Origin: Rhodoblastus sp964425315
GTDB taxonomy: Bacteria > Pseudomonadota > Alphaproteobacteria > Rhizobiales > Beijerinckiaceae
DNA length: 6,030 nucleotides
Assembly: GCA_964425315.1 (NCBI GenBank)
Contig: CAYRNB010000139.1
Location: 1-6,030, forward strand
Direction: 5' to 3'
The notes beneath the pieces are model-generated. The model saw nothing but the letters and a program-made list of their open reading frames with translations, searched no databases and had not been told where the DNA came from. The position numbers were made by a program, and so were the translations under genes. Below, in pieces: positions 1 through 5,994 of the stretch (positions are counted from its first letter, which is position 1; the number at the start of each line of letters is the position of its first letter).

Positions 1-1515
1 CTTGCGCGCTTTCGTGTCCGCCTGGCCCTTTTCGTCGAAGGCCATCACGACGGCGGCGGCGCCGTGGCGGCGCACGATCTTCGCCTGTTCGAGGAATTTT
101 TCCTCGCCCTCCTTGAGCGAGATGGAATTGACCACGGCCTTGCCCTGCAGACATTTCAGGCCGGCTTCGATCACTTCGAATTTCGAGGAATCGACCATCA
201 CCGGCACACGCGCGATGTCGGGCTCGGCGGCGACGAGATTGAGGAATTCCACCATGACCTTTTGCGAATCCAAAAGGCCCTCGTCCATATTGACGTCGAT
301 AATCTGCGCGCCATTGGCGACCTGGTCGCGCGCCACGTCGAGCGCGGCGGCGTAATCGCGCGCGGTGATGAGCTTGCGGAATTTAGCCGAGCCGGTGACA
401 TTGGCGCGCTCGCCGATATTGACGAATCTGATGTCGGGCGTAAGCGTGAAGGGTTCGAGACCCGAGAGGCGCAGCAAAGGCTCGATGGTCGGGATTTTCC
501 GCGGCTCGACGCCGCTCACGCGCTTGGCGATCGCGGCGATATGTTCCGGCGTCGTGCCGCAACAGCCGCCGACGATATTGACGAGACCAGAGTCGGCGAA
601 TTCGCCGACGAGATTGGCCATGGCTTCGGGGCTCTCGTCGTAAAGGCCGAATTCATTGGGCAGGCCGGCATTGGGATAGGCGCAGATGAGCGTGTCGGCG
701 ATGCGCGACAATTCGGCGATATGGGCGCGCATCTCGCGCGCGCCGAGCGCGCAATTGAGGCCGAACGAAAAAGGTTTCGCGTGACGCAATGAATGCCAGA
801 AGGCCGCTGGCGTCTGGCCGGAAAGCGTGCGGCCCGAAAGATCGGTGATCGTGCCGGAAATCATCACCGGCAATTTTCTTTCCGCCTCCTCGAAGGCCTC
901 GTCCACGCCAAACAGGGCCGCCTTGGCGTTGAGCGTGTCGAAGATCGTCTCCAGCAGGAGAAGATCTGCGCCGCCTTCGATCAGCCCGCTCGCCGCCTCT
1001 TTGTAGGCGAGGCGCAATTCGTCGAAAGTCACGGCGCGAAAGCCGGGATTGGATACGTCGGGCGAGATCGAGGCGGTGCGATTGGTCGGCCCAAGCGCCC
1101 CGGCGACGAAGCGTTTTTTTCCGTCGCGTCTTTCCGCTTCTTCCGCCGCTTCGCGCGCCAATCGCGCGCCTGCGACATTCAGTTCGCGCGCGACGGATTC
1201 CATGCCGTAATCGGCCTGGGCGATCGTGGTGGAGGAGAAGGTGTTGGTTTCGGCGATGTCGGCGCCGGCCTCGAAATAGGCGAGATGAATTTCGCGGATG
1301 GCGTCAGGCTGGGTGAGGAGCAGCAGGTCGTTATTGCCGCGCAGGTCGCGCGGCCAGTCCGCGAAGCGCGTCCCGCGAAAATCCTCTTCGGAAAATTTGC
1401 GCTGCTGAATCATCGTGCCCATGGCGCCGTCAAGCACCAGGATTCTTTCGCGCGCCGCATCGGCGAGGGCCTCAAGAGCTTTGGCGCTATCGAATTTATT
1501 TTTGGTCGACGTCAT
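1..1515 (-). CDS. metH: B12-dependent methionine synthase, N-terminal 505 residues (runs off left edge)
   Basis: Transfers a methyl group from 5-methyltetrahydrofolate to homocysteine through cobalamin, giving methionine in the cytosol. The frame is open from the ATG at 1515-1513 to base 1 with no stop, so 505 codons are visible. The homocysteine-binding barrel comes first, with DGAMGTMIQ at residues 29-37 and the three zinc ligands of the family: Cys255 in NCALG, and Cys318-Cys319 in GGCCGT. As I recall the E. coli ligands (247, 310, 311), the 63-residue spacing is the same. The pterin-binding domain starts near residue 360, with FVNIGERANVTGS at 364-376 and DVNMDEG from 407. The cobalamin and reactivation domains would lie outside the window. 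AGGATGA just upstream supports this start; an ATG at 1523 is out of frame and stops after three codons. It is the third gene of the sahR-metF-metH cluster, 110 bases after metF, and may have its own promoter, though none is clear. Confidence 0.97.
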   Translation of the reverse strand, partial: MTSTKNKFDSAKALEALADAARERILVLDGAMGTMIQQRKFSEEDFRGTRFADWPRDLRGNNDLLLLTQPDAIREIHLAYFEAGADIAETNTFSSTTIAQADYGMESVARELNVAGARLAREAAEEAERRDGKKRFVAGALGPTNRTASISPDVSNPGFRAVTFDELRLAYKEAASGLIEGGADLLLLETIFDTLNAKAALFGVDEAFEEAERKLPVMISGTITDLSGRTLSGQTPAAFWHSLRHAKPFSFGLNCALGAREMRAHIAELSRIADTLICAYPNAGLPNEFGLYDESPEAMANLVGEFADSGLVNIVGGCCGTTPEHIAAIAKRVSGVEPRKIPTIEPLLRLSGLEPFTLTPDIRFVNIGERANVTGSAKFRKLITARDYAAALDVARDQVANGAQIIDVNMDEGLLDSQKVMVEFLNLVAAEPDIARVPVMVDSSKFEVIEAGLKCLQGKAVVNSISLKEGEEKFLEQAKIVRRHGAAAVVMAFDEKGQADTKARK

Positions 1516-1591
1516 CTGTTCATCCTGATTTGAACCGACGCGAATGTCGCATCGCTCAATTCGTTTCTTTATCCCAGCGCCCGCGGGCGTT

Positions 1592-1616
1592 CCCTTCTCC
1601 CCTCGCGGGAGAAGGG
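1592..1616. repeat. Intergenic 10-bp palindromic hairpin (REP-like) between metF and metH
   Basis: CCCTTCTCCC (1592-1601) pairs perfectly with GGGAGAAGGG (1607-1616) around the 5-base loop CTCGC. Read in the metF-to-metH direction, no run of T follows it, so it is not a classical terminator for that transcript; on the plus strand only TTT follows. Pyrimidine/purine palindromes of this CTCTCCC-type are, from general knowledge, common dispersed intergenic elements in alphaproteobacterial genomes. A dispersed REP-like element is therefore the first reading. In a metF-metH transcript it could fold and stabilise the 3' end of the metF part, or partly uncouple metH from metF. Confidence 0.6.
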
Positions 1617-1625
1617 TTTCCGCCG

Positions 1626-2537
1626 TCAGCTTGTCGCCTTTTCCTCGGGCGCGCTCGACGTCGCCCTTACTCCCAGAAGATGACAAACCGCATAGACGAG
1701 ATCGGCGCGATTCATCGTGTAGAAGTGGAACTGATCGACGCCACGGTCGAAGAGATCAAAGACCTGTTCCGCCGCTACCGCCGCCGCGATCAGGCGGCGC
1801 GTTGAGGGATCGTCGTCGAGACCCTCGAAGCGCTCCGCCAGCCAGTCGGGAACGCTGGCGCCGGCGCGGCGGGCGAAATTGGCCGTCTGCTTGAAGTTCT
1901 GCACAGCCGTCACGCCCGGCACGATGGGGATGGCGATTCCGGCGGCGCGCACGCGGTCGAGAAAGCGGAAATAGAAATCGTTCTCGAAGAAGAACTGGGT
2001 GATGGCCCGCGTCGCGCCGGCGTCGATCTTGGCTTTCAGCGCGTCGATATCCTGCTCGAAAGAGGCGCTTTCGGGATGTTTCTCCGGATAGGCCGAGACC
2101 GAGATTTCAAAATCGCCGATGGCGCGCAGCCCCCGCACCAGTTCGGTGGAATTGGCGTAGCCGCCGGGAGTCGGGACATAGGCGGTTCCAAGCCCGCCGG
2201 GAGGATCGCCGCGCAAGGCGACGATATGGCGCACGCCGACCGCCCAATAGCCGCGCGCGACTTCATCAACCTCCTCGCGCGTCGCGCCGACGCAGGTGAG
2301 ATGCGCCGCCGGCTTCACTTGCGTTTCGCGCAGAATGCGCGCGACGGTGGCGTGCGTGCGCTCGCGCGTCGAGCCGCCGGCGCCGTAAGTGACCGAAACG
2401 AATTTCGGCCGCAAGGGCGCGAGCCTTTCGATCGATTCCCACAGGGCCAGATCCATTTCCGGCGTTCTCGGCGGAAAAAATTCGAACGACACGTCGATCG
2501 GCTTGTGATGGCGGCGGCTGCGCCTCGGCTCCTGCAT
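1626..2537 (-). CDS. metF: 5,10-methylenetetrahydrofolate reductase
   Basis: A cytosolic FAD-dependent reductase that converts 5,10-methylenetetrahydrofolate to 5-methyltetrahydrofolate, the methyl donor for MetH. The 303 residues fit the usual bacterial MetF length. FEFFPPRT at 18-25 carries Glu19, which matches the family's catalytic glutamate. Further marks are the VSVTYGAGGSTRERT segment (47-61), HLTCVGATREE (79-89), and LRGDPPGG (108-115), whose Asp111 matches the active-site aspartate near the flavin. FEQDIDALKAKIDAGATRAITQ and the later FFFENDFYF stretch are also typical. The first dozen residues are short, basic and not conserved. GAGGA lies about 5 bases before the ATG, a strong ribosome site. 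The gene follows the regulator by 20 bases, so the two are almost certainly cotranscribed; metH follows downstream. Confidence 0.97.
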   Translation of the reverse strand: MQEPRRSRRHHKPIDVSFEFFPPRTPEMDLALWESIERLAPLRPKFVSVTYGAGGSTRERTHATVARILRETQVKPAAHLTCVGATREEVDEVARGYWAVGVRHIVALRGDPPGGLGTAYVPTPGGYANSTELVRGLRAIGDFEISVSAYPEKHPESASFEQDIDALKAKIDAGATRAITQFFFENDFYFRFLDRVRAAGIAIPIVPGVTAVQNFKQTANFARRAGASVPDWLAERFEGLDDDPSTRRLIAAAVAAEQVFDLFDRGVDQFHFYTMNRADLVYAVCHLLGVRATSSAPEEKATS

Positions 2538-2557
2538 GTTTCCTCGATTCTAGTCGG

Positions 2558-3556
2558 TCAGGCGGCGCGCATGTCGCGCGCCAGCCACAGGGATACGGTG
2601 AGCTTTTCTTCCGTCTCGTCGCCGCCCGGCGCGAGATCGCGATGGAGCATGAGGTCGAGCCCCGCCTCGCGCAAATATTCAGCGATTTCTTCCGCTGAAA
2701 AGCCGAGCCGGCGATGCTCGTGTTTTTCGCGCAAAATCTCGCAGCGATGCGGGGCGAAATCGACCACGATCAGCCGTCCGCCCGGCGCCAGCGCCCGCGC
2801 CGCCTCGCGCAGGGCGCGGGCGGGATCGTCGAGATAATGGAGCACCTGATGCACGATGGCGAGATCGACCGAATCGCGCTCGACCGGCAAGGCGAAAATG
2901 TCGCCCTGGCGCAATTGCACATGGCGCAGGCCCGCCCGCTCCATCTGCGCCCGCGCCACGCCGAGCATGGCGGCGGAAAGATCGACGCCTATGGCGTGTT
3001 CGGCTTCCGGCGCCAGAAGCTCCAGCATGCGCCCCGCGCCGCAGCCGACGTCGAGCAGGCGACGGACGGGTAGGGCCTTTGGCGATCTCCCCTCGCCCGC
3101 CGCGGCGAGAATGGCGGCTTCGACTTCGGCCTCGGGCGCGTGGAGACGGCGCGTCTCGTTCCAGATCGGCGCATGTTCGGCGAAATATTTCTGCGCCTGC
3201 GCCACACGGGCGGCGCGCACTTCGGAAAGCCGGGCGCGATCGCCGGCAAGAACGGCGTCGGCGGCGTCGAGCCGCGCCAGAACGCCGCGCGCCAGAGCGG
3301 CGGCCGGGCTTCTTGCTTCGGCGGCGCGAAAGAAGGCCCAGGCGCCCTCGCGCCGGCGCTCCACCAGGCCCGCTTCGAGCAGGAGCCTTAAATGACGCGA
3401 GACGCGCGGCTGCGACTGGCCGAGAATGGCCACCAATTCGTTCACCGCCAGTTCGGCCTCGGCCAGCAGGGCATAGACGCGCAGGCGCGTCTCCTCGCCA
3501 ATGGCGGCGAGGCTGGCCAAAGCTTGCGGCAGGGCGGCGGCTTTTCTATCGTTCAT
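2558..3556 (-). CDS. sahR: ArsR-family regulator fused to a SAM/SAH-binding methyltransferase-like domain (SahR type)
   Basis: A probable transcriptional repressor of SAM-cycle genes. Residues ~10-80 form an ArsR-type winged helix, with recognition-helix region GQSQPRVSRHLRLLLEAGLV (46-65) and wing ERRREGAWAFFR. The equivalent helix reads LAVNELVAIL and lacks the ELCVCDL metal-binding cysteines, so metal sensing is unlikely. After a helical linker, residues ~165-270 are a class I methyltransferase fold: LDVGCGAGRM (motif I, 168-177), IGVDLS (189-194), QGDIFALPV (217-225), HQVLHYLDDP (236-245) and APGGRLIVVDF. SahR proteins are described as ArsR-family repressors that bind S-adenosylhomocysteine through a methylase-related domain and control ahcY, metE/metH, metF and metK. 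Linkage to metF and metH fits that closely; the name is by homology and context. A long palindrome just upstream suggests autoregulation. The ribosome site before the ATG is weak. Catalytic methylation cannot be ruled out from sequence. Confidence 0.88.
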   Translation of the reverse strand: MNDRKAAALPQALASLAAIGEETRLRVYALLAEAELAVNELVAILGQSQPRVSRHLRLLLEAGLVERRREGAWAFFRAAEARSPAAALARGVLARLDAADAVLAGDRARLSEVRAARVAQAQKYFAEHAPIWNETRRLHAPEAEVEAAILAAAGEGRSPKALPVRRLLDVGCGAGRMLELLAPEAEHAIGVDLSAAMLGVARAQMERAGLRHVQLRQGDIFALPVERDSVDLAIVHQVLHYLDDPARALREAARALAPGGRLIVVDFAPHRCEILREKHEHRRLGFSAEEIAEYLREAGLDLMLHRDLAPGGDETEEKLTVSLWLARDMRAA

Positions 3557-3563
3557 ATCGGCC

Positions 3564-3599
3564 CGAATGAGATATAAAGATATCTTTATACCTCATTCG
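3564..3599. promoter_or_regulatory. Long dyad, probable SahR operator between sahR and mobA
   Basis: The core TATAAAGATATCTTTATA (3573-3590) is a perfect 18-bp palindrome. Past one mismatched pair (A3572/C3591) the symmetry resumes with CGAATGAG (3564-3571) and CTCATTCG (3592-3599). In all, 17 of 18 half-site positions pair over 36 bp. The core ends 16 bases before the sahR ATG and begins 79 bases before the mobA ATG, in an AT-rich patch of GC-rich DNA. Self-binding by SahR is the natural reading, since ArsR-family dimers bind such palindromes. On the sahR strand a loose TTGCTT about 17 bases before TAAAGA would put the -10 box inside the dyad, giving repression by promoter occlusion. The promoter assignment is tentative. 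Confidence 0.75.
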
Positions 3600-3651
3600 C
3601 GCGTGAAGCAATGGCCGGCGGCCAATTGCGAAAATGCGTTAAGGTGCGGGA

Positions 3652-4305
3652 ATGACGGAAGAAGACATGCGGCCCGAGAATTCGCTCCCCGTCGCGCTGA
3701 TCCTCGCCGGAGGCCTGAGCCGCCGCATGGGCGGCGCGCCCAAGGCTTTGGCGGCGATCGGCGGCGCGACGTTGCTCGATCTCGTCCTCGCCAAAGCGCG
3801 AAAACAGTTCGATTGCGTCGCGATCAATTATGACCGGGCCGACAGGCAAGCCGAGACGGCCTTCGCCCGTTTCGGCCTGCCGCTCGTCGCCGACGCCCTG
3901 TCGGGCCATGCCGGGCCGCTCGCCGGCGTGCTGGCCGGCATGGATTACGCCGCGGGCCTCGGCCGCTCCCATCTCCTCACCCTGCCCTGCGATTCCCCCT
4001 TCCTGCCCGATGATCTCGCCGCGCGTTTCGCCGCCGCGGCGCGCGAAAAGCCGGATGGAATCTTTTGCGCCGCCTCGGGCGGACAATGGCATCCGGTCGT
4101 GGCGCTCTGGCCGGTCGGCCTCAGCGAAAATCTGCGCCGCGCCATGGTCGAAGAAGACATCCGCAAGGTCCGCATCTTCCAAGAGAATCACGGCTGCGCC
4201 GTTCTCGAATGGCCGGACGCGCCGCGCGATCCTTTTTTCAATGTCAATACGCCGGGCGATTTGCGACTGGCGCGTACGTTACTAGCGGAGAGGGACGAGG
4301 CGTGA
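3652..4305 (+). CDS. mobA: Molybdenum cofactor guanylyltransferase MobA
   Basis: A cytosolic nucleotidyltransferase that joins GMP from GTP to Mo-molybdopterin, making the guanine dinucleotide cofactor used by DMSO-reductase-family enzymes such as formate dehydrogenase and nitrate reductase. The 217 residues are near the usual MobA length. The nucleotide-binding signature LILAGGLSRRMGGAPK lies at 16-31, with Lys31 in the expected place; the position commonly Asp before that Lys is Pro30. GPLAGV (88-93), LPCDSPFLP (111-119, with metal-binding Asp114), QWHPVV (145-150) and FFNVNTPGDL (195-204) complete the pattern. AAGG sits 7 bases before the ATG at 3652; an in-frame ATG at 3667 is a less likely alternative. 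It is divergent from sahR and 4 bases upstream of the tusA-family gene, with which it is probably cotranscribed. A related molybdopterin cytidylyltransferase (MocA) is less likely given the length and FFNVNTP ending. Confidence 0.92.
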   Translation: MTEEDMRPENSLPVALILAGGLSRRMGGAPKALAAIGGATLLDLVLAKARKQFDCVAINYDRADRQAETAFARFGLPLVADALSGHAGPLAGVLAGMDYAAGLGRSHLLTLPCDSPFLPDDLAARFAAAAREKPDGIFCAASGGQWHPVVALWPVGLSENLRRAMVEEDIRKVRIFQENHGCAVLEWPDAPRDPFFNVNTPGDLRLARTLLAERDEA

Positions 4306-4309
4306 GGCG

Positions 4310-4528
4310 ATGAAAAAACTCGATCTGCGCGGCTTGAAATGCCCCCTGCCCGTGCTCAAGACGCGCAAATTTCTCGCCTCCATGGCGCCGGGCGAAAGGG
4401 TGGAGGTGAGTTGCACCGATCCGCTTTCGGCCATCGACCTGCCGAACCTGGTGCGCGAAACCGGCGACGCGCTGGAAGAAAGCGGCGAGGCCTCAGGGGC
4501 TTTGCTTTTTGTGATTCGCAAGGCTTGA
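4310..4528 (+). CDS. tusA: TusA/SirA-family sulfur carrier protein
   Basis: A 72-residue protein of the TusA/YedF/SirA family, which carries persulfide sulfur on one cysteine for tRNA thiolation, molybdenum cofactor maturation and related routes. The N-terminal signature LDLRGLKCPLPVLKTRK (4-20) has the family CPxP motif, with the carrier cysteine at residue 11. The rest matches the usual compact fold, with VEVSCTDPLSAIDLPNLV in the middle and a final strand, GALLFVIRK. A second cysteine, Cys35, is present. GAGG of the mobA end region serves as ribosome site, and only 4 bases separate the two genes, so translation is likely coupled. Linkage to mobA points to molybdoenzyme sulfur delivery, an inference because family members have several roles. 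The symbol is a family name: yedF-like or another paralogue cannot be excluded. Confidence 0.88.
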   Translation: MKKLDLRGLKCPLPVLKTRKFLASMAPGERVEVSCTDPLSAIDLPNLVRETGDALEESGEASGALLFVIRKA

Positions 4529-4769
4529 CCGCGACGGGCCGCTGCCCCGCCCCCGCGCGCGTATTATTCAACTATTTGCAACAACTATGCTTTTTTATTT
4601 TCTTCGCCGCTATCCCAACATTGCAGCAAAAATCTGACGGAAACATAGATATTCAAATAATTTCGCGCGAGACAAAAGCAACAATCAAGGATAGCATCGC
4701 CGCGGCGGCGCGTTCCAGGCGGAATCAGGCGACGCCCCCGTGAACGGGTTCCCTATTGAGAGAAATGCA
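4529..4769. other. AT-rich intergenic region upstream of the psiF-like gene
   Basis: These 241 bases carry no convincing gene. Bases ~4560-4690 are markedly AT-rich against GC-rich surroundings, as expected of a promoter region for the gene at 4770. Loose -35-like hexamers (TTGCAA at 4576, TTGCAG at 4621) lack a good -10 box at standard spacing, so no promoter is assigned. I looked for paired TGTCA-type Pho-box repeats and found none. There is no T-run terminator after the tusA-family gene. The only symmetric element is a trivial 10-bp GC palindrome at 4698-4707. Confidence 0.5.
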
Positions 4770-5012
4770 ATGAAACTGACCAAAGCCATCGTGCTCGCTT
4801 CGATGCTCGCTTTTTCCGGCGCCGCCTTTGCGCAGGGCGCCTCTCCCGCGCAGACCGCCCCGGCTGCGGCCCCCGCCACGCCGGCCAAGCCGGCCAAGGC
4901 CATGAAGAAGCCCCGTAGCGCCAAGTCGCTCGAATGTTCGAAGAAAGCCAACGAGCAGAAGCTTCACGGCAAGGCGCGCAAACATTTCATGAGCAAGTGC
5001 AAGAAGAGCTGA
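4770..5012 (+). CDS. Small secreted protein with a single PsiF repeat
   Basis: An 80-residue exported protein. Residues 1-21 form a signal peptide (MKLTKA, a hydrophobic stretch, then AAFA) with likely cleavage before Gln22. An Ala/Pro-rich segment (24-42) then leads to one lysine-rich PsiF repeat at ~53-79: LECSKKANEQKLHGKARKHF, then MSKC. The two cysteines, 56 and 77, are 21 residues apart; I recall the same spacing in each repeat of E. coli PsiF, which has two. PsiF is known as phosphate-starvation induced, but its molecular role is unresolved, and phosphate control here is not shown. The mature protein is strongly basic. An in-frame GTG at 4740 would put ten residues before the signal peptide; ATG 4770 is preferred because it starts the signal peptide and has GAGAGA about 7 bases upstream. 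The gene has its own terminator and looks monocistronic. Confidence 0.85.
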   Translation: MKLTKAIVLASMLAFSGAAFAQGASPAQTAPAAAPATPAKPAKAMKKPRSAKSLECSKKANEQKLHGKARKHFMSKCKKS

Positions 5013-5038
5013 CCGCTCTTTCCGCGCTGAAATCGAAG

Positions 5039-5071
5039 CCGTGAGCGGAAGCCTCCGCCCACGGTTTTTTT
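5039..5071 (+). terminator. Rho-independent terminator of the psiF-like gene
   Basis: CCGTG (5039-5043) pairs with CACGG (5060-5064), and GCGGA (5045-5049) with TCCGC (5054-5058). An A/C mismatch separates the two helices, and the loop is AGCC. Seven T residues (5065-5071) follow directly. The hairpin begins 26 bases past the psiF-like stop. On the other strand no T-run follows, so it should act in the plus direction only and protect the convergent hydrolase gene from readthrough. Confidence 0.92.
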
Positions 5072-5084
5072 GTGTGCGCGAGGA

Positions 5085-5873
5085 TCAGATTCGTCCCGGC
5101 CTCTCGACCGTGTCGTCAACGGAATGGGAAAGCGCGAAGGCGACTTCCTCCGCCAGGCACCGATAGCCGCGATCATTCATATGCAGCCGGTCCGGGCCGA
5201 TCATATCCTCGCGGCCAGTCGCCTGGGCAAGGCGCCGCATGGCGTCGTAGCGCGACACCAGAGTCACGCTTTCGCGCCGTGCGATCCGCTCGGTCGCGGC
5301 GCGCACCGCGCGATAAGCGGGATTGGCGCCGAATCTCCGGGTCCATTGCATGCCGACCAGGATGACGTCGAGCCGCCGCGCCTTGAGGAATTTCAGGGCG
5401 CCGCGCACCGTCGCCTCATAATCCTTCAATGGCACGCCCTTGAGCGCGTCATTGGTCCCGACCTGCCACACGATGAGATCGGGCGCGAGCGGCGGAATGT
5501 CCTGCCTTATGCGTTTCACTGTCTGGCGCGCGATTTCGCCCCCGATTCCGAGGTTGATCACCTCGAATCTTTCGCGCGGCAGGGATTCCTGCAAAAGGGC
5601 GTGCAACTGCGCCGGATAGGCAGCGTTGGGCGAGCTTGCGCCGATCCCCTCCGTCGACGACGAGCCTATGGCGACAATGCGCACCACGCCATCGCCCGCG
5701 AGCGCGCGCGAAAATCGGGGCAGCGCCGAAGCCCGCCCTTCCAGGGCCGTCTTGACGCCGCAGGCCCGGCTCGATGCGATATGGAGCGCGCGCGTGTGGG
5801 TCTCCCCCGGGATAGCACGGGGAAGCGCCAGACAAGCCGTGGCGGCGACAGCGAAAAAGAGCAGGAATTTCAT
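5085..5873 (-). CDS. Exported SGNH/GDSL-family hydrolase
   Basis: A 262-residue serine hydrolase of the SGNH superfamily, probably an esterase, lipase or deacetylase acting outside the cytoplasm; the substrate is unknown. Residues 1-20 (MKFLLFFAVAATACLALPRA) look like a signal peptide. Block I is VAIGSSSTEG (67-76), where Ser replaces the Asp of GDS and Ser72 is the likely nucleophile. Block II is NLGIGGE (107-113), contributing the oxyanion glycine. Block III is VGTND (138-142), with Asn141. Block V is DRLH (228-231), giving Asp228 and His231. The set is complete, so the enzyme should be active. The same frame extends to a TTG at 5939, adding 22 residues before the signal peptide; ATG 5873 is preferred for the signal peptide although its ribosome site is weak. 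Cys14 and Cys38 do not form a clear lipobox. It converges on the psiF-like gene. Confidence 0.88.
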   Translation of the reverse strand: MKFLLFFAVAATACLALPRAIPGETHTRALHIASSRACGVKTALEGRASALPRFSRALAGDGVVRIVAIGSSSTEGIGASSPNAAYPAQLHALLQESLPRERFEVINLGIGGEIARQTVKRIRQDIPPLAPDLIVWQVGTNDALKGVPLKDYEATVRGALKFLKARRLDVILVGMQWTRRFGANPAYRAVRAATERIARRESVTLVSRYDAMRRLAQATGREDMIGPDRLHMNDRGYRCLAEEVAFALSHSVDDTVERPGRI

Positions 5874-5929
5874 GGGTCGAACAGCGTGAGCCTGCGCAAG
5901 TTCAGAATAAGCTTGCCGTATCGACGCCG

Positions 5930-5956
5930 CTTGAGTCAAGGAATTATTAACTCAAG
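5930..5956. promoter_or_regulatory. CTTGAGT/ACTCAAG inverted repeat, possible operator
   Basis: CTTGAGT (5930-5936) and ACTCAAG (5950-5956) are perfect 7-base inverted arms 13 bases apart. The left arm also belongs to an 11-base odd palindrome, CTTGAGTCAAG (5930-5940), so the half-site CTTGA/TCAAG occurs three times in 27 bases. The element overlaps the candidate -10 region of the hydrolase gene, a position suited to a repressor. No known regulator is recognised. Confidence 0.35.
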
Positions 5957-5972
5957 CTAAAAAACGCTTAAC

Positions 5973-5994
5973 AAGGCTAAGAAGTATCAGCCTT
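5973..5994 (+). terminator. Weak hairpin with T-run, possible terminator
   Basis: AAGGCT (5973-5978) pairs with AGCCTT (5989-5994) across a 10-base loop, and the T-run 5993-5997 overlaps the stem end. The stem is short and the loop long. No plus-strand gene ends just before it, so a chance structure is at least as likely. Confidence 0.2.

Noticed and set aside
64..1533. Two long plus-strand open frames in the same phase (64-792 and 793-1533) opposite metH
   Set aside because: They are antisense frames held open by GC-rich codon use. Their translations resemble no family, while the minus strand encodes MetH with all its motifs.
1516..1625. Possible SAM, SAH or cobalamin riboswitch before metH
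   Set aside because: The 110-base spacer is mostly explained by one simple hairpin and is too short for a cobalamin riboswitch. I see no SAM/SAH riboswitch signature.
2076..3570. Several plus-strand open frames opposite metF and sahR
   Set aside because: Low-complexity Arg/Ala-rich translations, typical of shadow frames in GC-rich genes; both minus-strand genes are firmly identified.
3586..4191. 201-codon minus-strand open frame opposite mobA
   Set aside because: It is a mirror of MobA coding. It overlaps the operator dyad, has no recognisable domain, and the plus strand carries clear MobA motifs.
4529..4769. PhoB box upstream of the psiF-like gene
   Set aside because: CTGACG at about 4634 is the nearest resemblance, but the required second repeat at 11-base spacing is absent.
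4740..4769. GTG start ten codons upstream of the psiF-like ATG
   Set aside because: It would bury the signal peptide start, and GAGAGA is well placed for the ATG at 4770.
5874..5939. Upstream TTG start for the SGNH hydrolase
   Set aside because: It would place 22 mostly polar residues before an obvious signal peptide that begins at the ATG at 5873.
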